64,000 bases of DNA from Eretmocerus hayati (Eukaryota > Arthropoda > Insecta > Hymenoptera > Aphelinidae), in the NCBI GenBank assembly GCA_029851415.1, contig CM056743.1, forward strand, positions 12,082,727 through 12,146,726. The letters are read 5' to 3'. Shown piece by piece: positions 32,411 through 43,872 of the stretch (positions are counted from its first letter, which is position 1; every line of letters starts with the position of its first letter). Made by a program: the position numbers and the translations under genes. The notes under the pieces are model-generated. The model was not told where the DNA came from, did not search any database, and was given only the letters and a program-made list of their open reading frames with translations.

Positions 32411-34370
32411 AGCTATTTCTAGGGTTTATTGGTATTCTTCGCGTAAGCTCAAACTGTGTTTGTGGCATGTGCCAATCTAATAGTGCCTAAAAATATGTAC
32501 TCTGAACTTACCTGTGATGCTTAGTAGTACTAGCAAAGTGAGAGCTAATAATGTAATACGAAAGCGGTTTGTAATATTCGAGACAATGAATGAATACTAT
32601 TTCATGATTCTTGACTGTTCATTATTATAAAATCTGATTCTCCCTCATCCTTGAAACGTACGATTTGGGGCCATTCGCACCATCTGTCCTAGCCTGTTTT
32701 TTTGACCCCAGCACTTGTACTAGTTGATAATTTGTAGAATCCGCAGACACGCCGCAAAACGATCAATTACAACGTCTCTGACGATTGTTGACCCAGCTTC
32801 CCCTCTGGGTTCTGAATTATGTTTTTATTGATTTTAAATTTTGCAGAAGCTCCGTTTGAAGATAAATTGGAAGACAGGTGGGCGATGAGGCGTTCCAGGA
32901 TAATTGACTCGATGGTTTTTTTTTGTTAATATTGTACATACATGAATGGATTCTCGATTGCTCGAATCAATGTCACACTTCACAATTATCTAAATTTTTT
33001 GGACAAAGTAACGCATTTCCGAATTTTTAGAAGATAATCTGGGAAAATTAGGGAATATGGACTGTTATCAGTAAAATCAAGATTAGGCATACTTGAACTA
33101 TGCACGGCTGCAAACAGAATAACACCAAAATACTATCTATGTCAATCAACTTTTGATCAGGAGGCAAACATAGTTCTCCACATTGAGAATCAAGAATGGA
33201 ACATGCCTACTTCGAGAATATTTTCTGCGCTATAGTCATGAAGTGATATCTTTTTCTATTAGAAAGAGCATGTGAATTCTTTTCTATAGAAATATTTCCA
33301 CAACCGGAATTTATCCCCATATTTTGGAAATGATCGGTTGGAACATTCCGGTATGAATCTTCGAAATTTCAAAATTATTCCCGAATCAATATGGGAAATG
33401 TTCCTTGGTTCTTATGATTCTTTGGTTAGAAAGAACAAATTCTCGAGTTTCTTGATACTTTCACAATCGAACGAGAAAATATCGTCGGGCAACATGCTTC
33501 AAAAACTGAGAAATAATGCAGAATTTTGACACATTACATCAATGAGCTACCAATGTTTTAACCAAGACATTTTTACTCGGCATCGTCTTCCTACAGACCA
33601 GTAACAACCCCATCTTAGTGATATTGTTTGTGAGAGTATTAGTCGACGATTGAAAGACAAACATGGGAGAGGAATCCGGAGAGAATAGTGGGAAAGAGTA
33701 ATGTCGTATGAGGTATATGGGTGCAATTTCATTTACAGTTTCGTGGAATGGAGATAACTGTGGCTTTCTCTCCTTCTTTCCAAGCCTTTGACTCATTAAT
33801 ATTATAGCATTTTCATATTAACAAAGACTTAACTCAGTATTTACAGTTTCAGATATGTACATGTTATGAGAATGAGTTGAAAGTCTTTCGTCAAACTATT
33901 GCTCACAAATTATTGTGCACATGAAAATGGCGATGAGATCGCGGCTTAGGAATTGATACATTCCTTCACATTGTACAAAAACATTCTGGAAATTTCTTTT
34001 GTAAGAGCTGGAAGTTGAACGAGATTCCATAGAGAATACGCTACTACAGGCATAATTGATCGACTGAATTCTTTCTCCGATGTGCATCTGGATTTGGAGG
34101 GGAGTGGCAACCTTAATTTCTAAGTCTGGTATAAAACGAGCGAGAACTCGATGTGTATGAATTATTTAGGAAAAGCTTATGAATACAAATAATGAAATAC
34201 ATCGAAACATTCCACCAAAATGGTAAAAGAAAGATCGCATAAATCGAGAAAAAATATCATAAAATTATATGATCATACATGTCCAATTTTTCAAATGATT
34301 GTTCGAATTTTGCATTCTTGCACCTATAGTGCCATCGCTGTTGCATCAAAAGATATCCATGGTTATATAA
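32411..34370. other. Unassigned stretch
   Basis: Only short unsupported frames occur. Nothing was recognised. Confidence 0.4.
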
Positions 34371-34848
34371 CGACGGTCCGGTGAAAGGAAGTCCTACCTC
34401 CAGAAGCAAGGTGAGATGATCCTATCGTTTTTCAGTTCAACAAGGTTTTATCTCTTCGACTAATTCCATAACCTTGAATCGCAAAAACCGGCGCTAGCCA
34501 TTGCGCCCCAGATTGAGATCATATAGAATTTTTCAAGAGTGCTAATAATATTCAGTCATGTAAATGTTCATCTAATTATAGTATTCATTCCTAACTTGAA
34601 CTAGTGAACGTATCCTTCCGCGAGAGTAGTATTTTGTGACTCCCTTCCCGCAGATAGAATTTTATAGAATTGGCTCGAGAGATAGAACATTATGGATCTA
34701 GCTCGAGAGATGAGATTTCATTCAAGTGGGGTTAGATATAAGAAGTTCTGGAATTGGTCGGAAAGATAGATTTTTGTTGAACTAGAAAGAAAGATAGGAT
34801 CATTCAACCTTGCTCTTGGAGATAGGACTTTTTTCCACCGGACCGTCG
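34371..34848. mobile_element. 478-bp MITE-like element
   Basis: Terminal inverted repeats of about 42 bp begin CGACGGTCCGGTG at both ends, with about five mismatches. The internal part has imperfect repeats with GCTCGAGAGAT. A target duplication could not be fixed with confidence, and there is no coding capacity. Confidence 0.65.
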
Positions 34849-35009
34849 AATATCTTCAGCCATCCATGATTCTTAGACCAGATTTGAAAGGTTAAGTTTC
34901 AATTTGATCTGTCTGAACGGTGTAAGAGACAGAGTTGGCCATGTAAAAATACACACACGTACGGGTAGAGGACATGAATGGCCGTGCTGGATCGACATTA
35001 GTATCGTTA

Positions 35010-37290
35010 TCAATTGATCACCAATTCATCAAAATCTCTTACCAATATGTTGTGTCGCATCGAGTAGTAGAGATCTAGGAGTAAGCTAGATTTCTCATCT
35101 GACAATCGGTTTCTGTATACATTATGTATATAATTCCAATTTCGAAAGAGCCCCTCTAATGTAGCGGTCGATGCTGGAATCAACATCAATGACTTAGCAA
35201 TTGACGACAAACGTGGATATTGTGGCTCTAAAAAAGTCTAGAAGACGTATGCGTCACCAATGGCAATTGCCAATCGCTGATGATCATCCCTATTTTGTAT
35301 GAAGCGATTGAACTCTTCCCTTTCAGCTTCAGAGAATTTTAGCTCAACGCAACGGTGAGCTAACAGCCTCTGCTGATCGTTCAACATAGCTCCCTGATAC
35401 AGTGGGTTCAATAAATTGGCAAGGTAAGCAACACCTGATGTACCTTGCTCATCCATTCTAGCAATACGATCCTCTACAAGCTGAACCAAACGAGCGGGAC
35501 CAACTTGCAATGTAAGCCACATTTGCATGTCTTCAGCTACAGTTGATATCGGATTTTGACAGCTATTCATGAGGACGCAGATTGGATCCAATTCATTGAC
35601 AATATTCTGTAACCATTGTTGGAAGGGCTCGTTCATTACTATTCCATTTATATCTTGAGGAACATCATTCTCCCTCTGGCAGATGTTGCGAAGGCGATTC
35701 AAGTTCTGAAGAACGCTGCGACAAGAGTCTCTGATATAACAAAATCGAGTGTCTGGGAAGTTTTGGAGTCTAGTACCCCCGGCAGCTTTCAGAAATTGTT
35801 CCCACTTTGGCCGTTTAAAAAAATGCACGAGTTCTCGAAGTGAAGTTATCATGTCTCGTGCTGTTCTGACATAGTCTTTGATAACTAAGTTTCCACTGTG
35901 ACAGTTACATGTGGTGTGCAGTACAGGACGATTATCAATAGTTACTACGTCTCTGAAAGCTCTAATCAATGTAGCACCGTTGTCTGTGATAGCTGTTCGA
36001 ATAGTGGTTGCAAACTGACGTCAAGCTTCATTAATGATATCTTGGATAATTCTTCGGATGTTCTCAGCGTTAGCTTCTAATATGGAAATATTCCTAAATG
36101 CAAGAAACACATTAGGAACGTGAACATTCTTCAGTGAAGCCACGATATATTTACGATTAGCCGAAGAATTAGTCCATCCATCTATCATCAGTACTGAATC
36201 AGTGTTACGCAGCAAGCGCATTTTTTCTACGATGTACAAATTGTGGACATCAATGAGTATTTGATCTCCAAGAACACGCCCGTTCGGTGGATTGTACTCG
36301 AAATGGGCCCGACATAATGCTTGCACGAATTCTCTGAAATACTGATTTTCTACTACTCGGAACGGGATATTGCAAGCAAAGAAGAACTGAACTAGGAGTA
36401 TATTCAAATGATTGATGACACCATCTCTGTTGAGTCCGTCCATGATTTTCGTTACAGAATCAGGGTATACAATGTCTCCTGGGTATATTGATCGATGTGT
36501 TACACAACTATGAAGAGTTGTTGAGTGACCTGAAAATATAAGAATTCCACGCTAGTGAGTTCTGGAAAAGGTTCAGGGCAGATACTTTGAATTTTTCGTT
36601 CAAGTATTCAGCATCTATCCTGCTGATTCCTACTCAAACAGAAAATGACGTGAATGTCGTGAAATTAATATTCATTACTGCAAGTTGTAATTGAGAGATC
36701 CTCACTCAACGATGTTAACTTTATTCGATTTTTGAAAGAATGTAAGTATTGTATATTGGGCTCCTTTCCCATGCCTATTTTAACTTAATATTCAGTTAAG
36801 TCGAAATGGTGAATTAGGATAATATTTTCTCGACCAACAAGCGAGCGCTGAGGCTCATCTTGGTTAGGTATATTCACCTAGGTTAATCCAGAGAGGTATA
36901 AGTAGTTGTTTTTCAAGGGGATGCAACGAGGTTACTTCACCGATACTTTATGGATTACGGAGGAATTTATTCGATCTTTGAGAACGGAATAGTAATCCCA
37001 AAAAGTGTCCAAGTATCTAAAGTTATACATCAGATGTAAGATTTGGAAGAATAAGCTGGCAATGGAGATGAGCAGAGTACTTTCTCTGAGCGGTACTTGC
37101 AAGTTATTGGTTACAGTCGATTCACGCGAAATATAATCTCTCCAGCTGTTTAAACAATGATCAGAGTCGAATGTATTCGACTGAAGTTGCTCCAGAAATT
37201 TTCCAAGTGTCGAATTCCGCACTCTTGGTTCGGAACCAGATACCTTGTCTTGAGAATGAGTAGCGCCACTGTTTTCACATGCTTCCAAGT
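35010..37290 (-). pseudogene. hAT transposase relic (hAT-2), two in-frame stops
   Basis: The main exon runs from 36529 (acceptor ATATTTTCAG) down to 35010. The frame contains only two stops, TGA at 36023-36021 and TAG at 35240-35238, and no frameshift. Motifs in order are VQFFFACNIPF (hAT N-terminal core), MIDGWTN near 36200 (characteristic of hAT), LANLLNPLYQG, and the C-terminal dimerisation region IPASTATLEGLF with RNRLSDEKS near 35110. A candidate upstream exon at 37290-37081 (acceptor GATTCTTAG, donor GTACTC) joins in phase and adds a linker. No BED finger exon was found in register, so the 5' end may be lost. It is a member of the same superfamily as hAT-1 but a different lineage. Confidence 0.75.
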
Positions 37291-37468
37291 CTAAGAATCA
37301 TATGAAACTCATTCCAAATGTGTGTGATGCAAAAATTGTTCTTCATTTCGGAAAGTCAATTATTAAAAGTTTCATTGAAACCCTCATGTATGACCCACCG
37401 AATTCTATAGTGTCGGCAATAAAAATTAATACCTTGGGTAGTAAAAATGAATGCGTACTACACAAATA

Positions 37469-38289
37469 ATAAGGTAAACGTACCCAACTTGCCCCCATTA
37501 AGGCATTTTCTTAATAACTCTGGCCCATCTCAATATTTTCCAACGTACCTCATCTCATTTTAAAGTTTGTCTCAAGACCTTCAAAATGAATTAAAGCACA
37601 TCCAATTTGGACCAACTGGAGTGAAACTGTTTCAATTTTCCCGAAAGGTGATTCTTGAGAGTTTGCAAAAGTGTGTACCCAACTTGCCCCCATCATTTAA
37701 AACAATGTAAATCGTCGATAAAGTGCATAAAATCGCTCTGATCCGTTTCCATCACCGTGTAGCGACATTTGTAGCTTTTACCTGGCCCAAAACTCTGTTT
37801 CCGACCTATTTTGATGCGCTAAATACGTTGTGAATGGTAAAAAAGCCATACTGCACGCCTTTCCGAGATAACCATATGGGGGCATGTTGGGTACACTCCG
37901 ATGTGGGCCTTCTTGATTCTCAATCATCTCCGTGTTTTGTACATAAAATATTTGCAACTCTGAAGAGCGGATTTTGAAGGTCTTGAGACAAGGAATCGAA
38001 TGCGCTAAGGTACGTTGAGATTGGTCGAATAAATAAATTGGCACCAGTTTGAGTGAACACGATTTCCTCGGTGATTCTTAGCCGCGCAAACACGAAAAAT
38101 GGAAAAATCACTTTGAATTTTCTGGGGAACGCAGAAATGATCTGGGGTCAATGTGAACTACGTACCTCCACATATTCCAACATAACAAACGTGAAAAGAA
38201 TATGCGGGAAGGTCCATGAGTGCCCATTTCTGAGATCGGCATATGGGGGCAAGTTGGGTACAGAGGCAAGTTGGGTACACTTACCTTAT
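37469..38289. mobile_element. 821-bp MITE, family P, complete copy
   Basis: The ends are ATAAGGTAA followed by GTACCCAACTTGCC, in inverted orientation and flanked by TA (37467-37468 and 38290-38291). GTACCCAACTTGCCCCCAT and its complement recur internally at several places. A partial second copy lies at about 58.19-58.97 kb. There is no coding capacity. Confidence 0.8.
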
Positions 38290-38524
38290 TACGAGAAAGT
38301 GTGGCCCATGACTGTAACGCAAAAAAAAATATTTCCGATTCTACAATAATTGTTGAAAGAAGTCTCTCACCGTTCACCTGATCAACTTTTACATTCTCGT
38401 AAGGCTCCAAGAGAGCATCCGGAGACAAGATAAATGATTCTCTAACAGAGCCTCCTAAGTCTTTCACATTTGTTTCAAACACTAAAGTTTAGTTTCTTTA
38501 TGACAATAGGTCTCTTTCCGCAAG

Positions 38525-41225
38525 TAGTCCGGCGGCTGCGTAGGTTTCCGTAGGCTTTCGGGTGTCCCCGAATAAACGAAGGTTTTTCCTACGTATTTTG
38601 ACCCGCTGAATCCGAATTTCGATGGTGCGAAGTCGAAAACTCATGCAATAATTTGTTATTAACAAATTATTATAAACAATCAAAAAGTTGCATGAATCGG
38701 TCTGGAAAAATTATTTTCGTATTTTTTGGGCTATTCTGAGTCGAAAAGGTCTCTCGACATTTTTCATGAAAACCCTTAGTTTTCCCGCAAAAAATTCATA
38801 AAGTTTCCAAAAAGTCGAATTTCACGATTTTTGAGAACTTGTAGCGTTGAGTCAAAAAATTTTTTTTTGGCCTACCTTGGCTCAAATTGCTCCTTCAAGT
38901 GTCAACTTTACTTGGAAAAAGCTCAGAAGCCGGAAAAATGCAACTGGTCTTTTCAGCATCGAAAAGAAGTTGACCTGTTTTCGCGGTCTCTGGTGGCTAT
39001 CTCCTACCACCAATACACTGAGCTATATAGGCGGCCGTGCTCTTCCGGGTGTCCCCAGATGAACGAAAGCTTCTCCCAAGTATTTTCACCCGCTGAGTCC
39101 GAATTTTGATGTTGCAAAGTCGAAAAGTCATGCAATAATTTGTTATTAACAAATTATTATGAACAATCAAAAAGTTGCATTAATCGATGCGATAAATTTT
39201 TTGCCTGTTTTTTGGGCTATTCTAAGCCGAAAAGGTCTCTGCATATTTTCCACGAGAACCCTTAGTTTTTCCGCAGAAATTCCATGAAGTTTCAACAAAT
39301 TCGAATTCTGCGATTGCGTGGATCTCAGAGAATGAACGAATATTCTAATGACATTTCCCGTGGCTCCAGTTGATGGTTGTGTAAATCCATACTTCTGATG
39401 AATAAAACGAGATGAAGATTATACAACTACACTACCGTTCAAATGTCTCAATATACCTGGAAATCAAACTGATCATCTTTAGAAGTGGATATCTCAGAAC
39501 CTATTGGTCGTAGAAAGCTCTGCGTGGTCGCATTTTGTAGCTCATATCAAGCACTTTCAAATCTATCCCCTTTGTTCCCCGTCCTGCATATAATACCAGA
39601 GACACACAAGTCAGAAATTACTTTTTTCGCAATTTTTCAGTCAAGGCACGAACGTCTGCAAATTTTGGAGAGATTGTTGGATCGCTGCGAGACCAATGAC
39701 ATCTTCAAGCCCATCAAAAGGCCTTTGAGATTCGTTTTTGAATGTCTCTGAAAATGGTTCTGGTTCCGAGATTTACCTGATTCAGTGAGGGTGTTTTTCT
39801 CTCAAAAGTCTCTTGATAATCCAAGAATGATGAGAAACAGCCCAGTTCAAGGTTGGTAATCTTCATTTTCGATGGCTATCCCGATGTTGAGTCAAACTTC
39901 TGCAGAAATGAGGGTCAGATGCCCCAACGTGGGCTGTCCCTCAACGTTGTTGGATTATCGTGTATCTTTTTGAGAGAAAAACACCTGCAGATCAATCCGT
40001 CATATCTCAATATCAGAACCACTTTGAGAGACGTTCAAAAACGAATCATGAAGGTCTTTTCATGGGCTTGAAGATTTTGTCGAAATTTGCAGGCACTCGT
40101 ACCTTGGGTGGAAAATTGAGAAAAAAGTCATTTCTCTGACTCGTGTGTCTCTGGTATAAAATGCGGGACGGGGCATACAGAAAATAGATTTGAAAGTGCT
40201 TGATATGAGCTACAAAATGCGACCACGCAGAGCTTTCTACGACCAATAGGTTCTGAGATATCCACTTCTAAAGATGATCAGTTTGATTTCAAGGTATATT
40301 GAGACATTTGAACGGTAGTGTAGTTGTATAATCTTCATCTCGTTTTATTCATCAGAAGTATGGATTTACACAACCATCAACTGGAGCCACGGGAAATGTC
40401 ATTAGAATATTCGTTCATTCTCTGAGATCCACGCAATCGCAGAATTCGAATTTGTTGAAACTTCATGGAATTTCTGCGGAAAAACTAAGGGTTCTCGTGG
40501 AAAATATGCAGAGACCTTTTCGGCTTAGAATAGCCCAAAAAACAGGCAAAAAATTTATCGCATCGATTAATGCAACTTTTTGATTGTTCATAATAATTTG
40601 TTAATAACAAATTATTGCATGACTTTTCGACTTTGCAACATCAAAATTCGGACTCAGCGGGTGAAAATACTTGGGAGAAGCTTTCGTTCATCTGGGGACA
40701 CCCGGAAGAGCACGGCCGCCTATATAGCTCAGTGTATTGGTGGTAGGAGATAGCCACCAGAGACCGCGAAAACAGGTCAACTTCTTTTCGATGCTGAAAA
40801 GACCAGTTGCATTTTTCCGGCTTCTGAGCTTTTTCCAAGTAAAGTTGACACTTGAAGGAGCAATTTGAGCCAAGGTAGGCCAAAAAAAAATTTTTTGACT
40901 CAACGCTACAAGTTCTCAAAAATCGTGAAATTCGACTTTTTGGAAACTTTATGAATTTTTTGCGGGAAAACTAAGGGTTTTCATGGAAAATGTCGAGAGA
41001 CCTTTTCGACTCAGAATAGCCCAAAAAATACGAAAATAATTTTTCCAGACCGATTCATGCAACTTTTTGATTGTTTATAATAATTTGTTAATAACAAATT
41101 ATTGCATGAGTTTTCGACTTCGCACCATCGAAATTCGGATTCAGCGGGTCAAAATACGTAGGAAAAACCTTCGTTTATTCGGGGACACCCGAAAGCCTAC
41201 GGAAACCTACGCAGCCGCCGGACTA
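38525..41225. repeat. 2.7-kb palindrome with near-identical outer arms
   Basis: 38525-39566 and 40184-41225 (1042 bp each) are reverse complements with no mismatch seen by eye. Coordinates of paired bases sum to 79750. The inner part (39567-40183) is also an inverted repeat but has diverged strongly, with many substitutions and gaps. Each outer arm contains two related direct copies of about 300 bp, near 38555-38850 and 39040-39330. These carry GGGTGTCCCC, CCGCTGA and a short AATAATTTGTT hairpin. The ends read TAGTCCGGCGGC and the flanks share a 3-bp AAG. No transposase is encoded. It could be a foldback-type element or a segmental inverted duplication. Confidence 0.9.
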
Positions 41226-42227
41226 AAGGTCATCACGAGAATCGTCCTCACACGAATGACCACGTTTTTGATAGTTTACATCATTGGCTTAATACGGAGT
41301 GTAATTGGAACCCGTTTGAACATAATTAACATTGAGTTTTTGTGAAATTTTCGATTCGTCGGATGTTTCAATTTATCCATATCTCAAGATATTTGAACAG
41401 AATTGGTCCTCTTTTTGGCTCAATAATTCCATCTATTTTTGAATTATCAAAAAAAGAAACACGAGGTAAAAAGTCAGGCACTTGAATTTATTGAGGCGGG
41501 TCTGCATAACTGCGGTTTCCCTGATATGATATTTTTTCCACTCTTTCCACAGTGGATGTGTATGATTTGCCTCCTCGTATATAGAGTGTTTATCTCCATA
41601 ACATTACACGGGTTCTTTCGTTGAACGGGATGCACATATTAGCCCCCAAAGATAAAGGGAGATGCTCATTAGCTCCTCTTGGAAATTTTTCCATGAATTT
41701 GGTTAATGAATTGTCAAGGGATGAAGAAGGTACAAAACGGCTCTGCGAACAAGTCAGGGGCGCCTCAATCTTCTTTGTCATGAGCTCGTGATATCACGGT
41801 TGCACACCACATTTTGTCAAGTGACTAAAGGTCCCGCATATTATTGTAAACTGAGAGGAATGACAAGATGGTGAATCTGTAGGAAATATCAAAATATTGC
41901 TCATTTCATTGCACATTATCCTCGGAATTTTCAACATCGATCCTTTTACGTCAGATTGAATTCTTCAGATCGAGAAGGAAAGGGACATAGATAGACGCGG
42001 ATTTTGGGATTCCCCCACTCGTGTTCAAATATATGTAAATATGATGAACGTTTATGTTTCGTGTGATACTTGAGATCATCCGAGAAATATTATAAACATG
42101 AGAAGTCATGGATGATGAGACACAGGCTCGCATGAAACATCATCTGCCCCTCTCATTACCATCTGCGGATGGATACTCGGCCACGTATGTCCATGCATTG
42201 CTCAAAAGATCTTAAAAGCTTTTTCAG
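41226..42227. other. Unassigned stretch
   Basis: No gene or repeat was recognised. Its last part is presumably the intron before the BED-like exon. Confidence 0.35.
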
Positions 42228-42441
42228 TGGAGCTTTTGCCTACGCATCGGTTACAAGTCGATATCTGGTCAAGCTCGGAATTTAGTCAACAAGAAACAAA
42301 GGATATCATGGATTATAATCGTGGACATCCTTATAGGGGTTTCACTCCTCTACGAGACCCTCAGTCGAGGATGATTGTACAAGCAGAATGTGACATATGT
42401 CACCAACGCTTTGCAAGATTCGATGTACTCCCATCACATCG
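42228..42441 (+). CDS. Orphan BED-like zinc finger exon
   Basis: An exon bounded by a CTTTTTCAG acceptor and a GTGAGT donor encodes a C2H-type finger (CDICHQRFARFDVLPSHR). It resembles the BED finger that starts hAT-derived genes. No downstream exon was recognised before the repeat and retrotransposon block at 42.7 kb. It may be the first coding exon of a hAT-type gene interrupted by the BEL-2 insertion, or a relic. Confidence 0.45.
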
Positions 42442-42734
42442 GTGAGTGGCGTATGTCTACGATAATGAGTAATGTAATAACGATTGTATGAGCCGCCCGT
42501 GTAACTTATCGATTAATTGAAAACAAAGTTACCATTTTGGGTACTCTATACACTCCATTGGGTACTCTTGGAATGATCCGTAATACGATATTCTCACAAG
42601 TATAATAAGAAATCAAAGTTATGAGCTCACAGTTATTTGTGGATACTCATTTCGTGATTAGCGATCAGGATAATTTATGATATTTTGAATTTTCCCATGA
42701 GATTCATTCTCTCATGAGTAATTAATTCCACAAG

Positions 42735-43310
42735 GAAACGATAGACAAAAATGGGTCGAGTCTCAGATTCCTTTTTGAGTCAATTTTTTCGACTGTATAG
42801 GTCAAAATATGAACTTCTGTCACCATAAAAAAAATTGGAAATTTTTTTTCGGACCCTGGCGCATAAATCAAGATTCGGTTTTGAAATTTTTTTTGCAAAA
42901 TTTTCTTAACTTGTTTTCAATAAAATCGTTATAACTCAGAAACGACTCTGAGTAGACTAATGGGGTTCAATGCATCTGAAAAGTGAGTGAAAAATTTATC
43001 AATAACCACTCCAAAATTTTGGTTTCCATGTCACCTCGATTATACATGGGTAATTCCGTGAAAATCATCTTCGACTCTTTTTATAGAAAAAATATTTCTT
43101 TCGAATATTCAAAATTACATTTTTCATTGTAAAAAGTTATGTTCTTTCCGAAAAAAATCCTTTCAATCTGCATTTCTGGGTTCTAAGATGTTTTTTGGGC
43201 GTTTCTTGAATTTCAATGTTAAAATACCTCAATTTCCTGCACATGCGCGAGATTTGGGAATCCCGAAACCAATTCTGGATAGCTGAGAAAATTTTCTTGA
43301 TATTGACTAC
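42735..43310 (+). repeat. Dispersed repeat family D, copy 3
   Basis: This copy matches 56935-57510 in reverse complement over nearly its whole length. Shared blocks are GTCTCAGATTCCTTTTTGAG, CTGTCACCA, CGTTATAACTCAGAA, ATGTCACCTCGATTA, TTTGGGCGTTT and GAGATTTGGG. It lies just upstream of the BEL-2 insertion. Confidence 0.8.
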
Positions 43311-43371
43311 TCGCCGAGTTTAATTTCATCAATTAAAACCGGCGTTGCAGCCTCTGAAGGATAAAGGTTGC

Positions 43372-43644
43372 TGTTTCGGCCGTTTTTTATTTCAAAATCA
43401 TTCTAGAAGATTCGTTGCCGCGCACGGCACACATACATGCAAAATTCATTGTCCATGCCGGTGCGTCTTCTCTCGTTGCCGCGCGACGGCTCGTCACTCT
43501 CGCTCGATCCGCCGAGCTAGTCAGCTGTGCGTGCGCCCGCGTACTTTACCACCAAACGATCCAATACTCGCTTTCAAATCACTTTGCGTCAGTGCACCCT
43601 TTTTTGAGTTTTAATTAGTAACGCTATTAGATTGTATTTAACGG
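43372..43644 (+). repeat. 5' LTR of BEL-2, first segment
   Basis: It begins TGTTTCGGCC and corresponds to the first 273 bases of the 3' LTR. It is cut by the non-LTR element after AACGG. Confidence 0.95.
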
Positions 43645-43872
43645 TATATCGGAGAAAACGGTTGGGAGCTGACGACGTACAGCATCAATGTCCTATGAGA
43701 ATTATTCCAAAATTGGTTTTTGTTTTGAACTGTCTGTGCTGTTTTGAACTGTATCGACGTGACTTGAATTTTGAGTTTTTGGTATCCAGAAAAAGTATTA
43801 GTATCCCAAAATAGGCCTCAGTGTGCTTGCTGTCTCGTGTATAACCTATATTATTGTCTCAAGAAACTCCTA

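Noticed and set aside
36932..37080. Extension of the hAT-2 upstream exon to the end of its open frame
   Set aside because: The phase-compatible donor at 37080 fits the join to the main exon, so the remaining open frame is probably intron.
38831..41345. ORFs occurring twice in opposite orientation in the palindrome
   Set aside because: They are duplicated by the inverted repeat, lack motifs and are not in a conserved frame.
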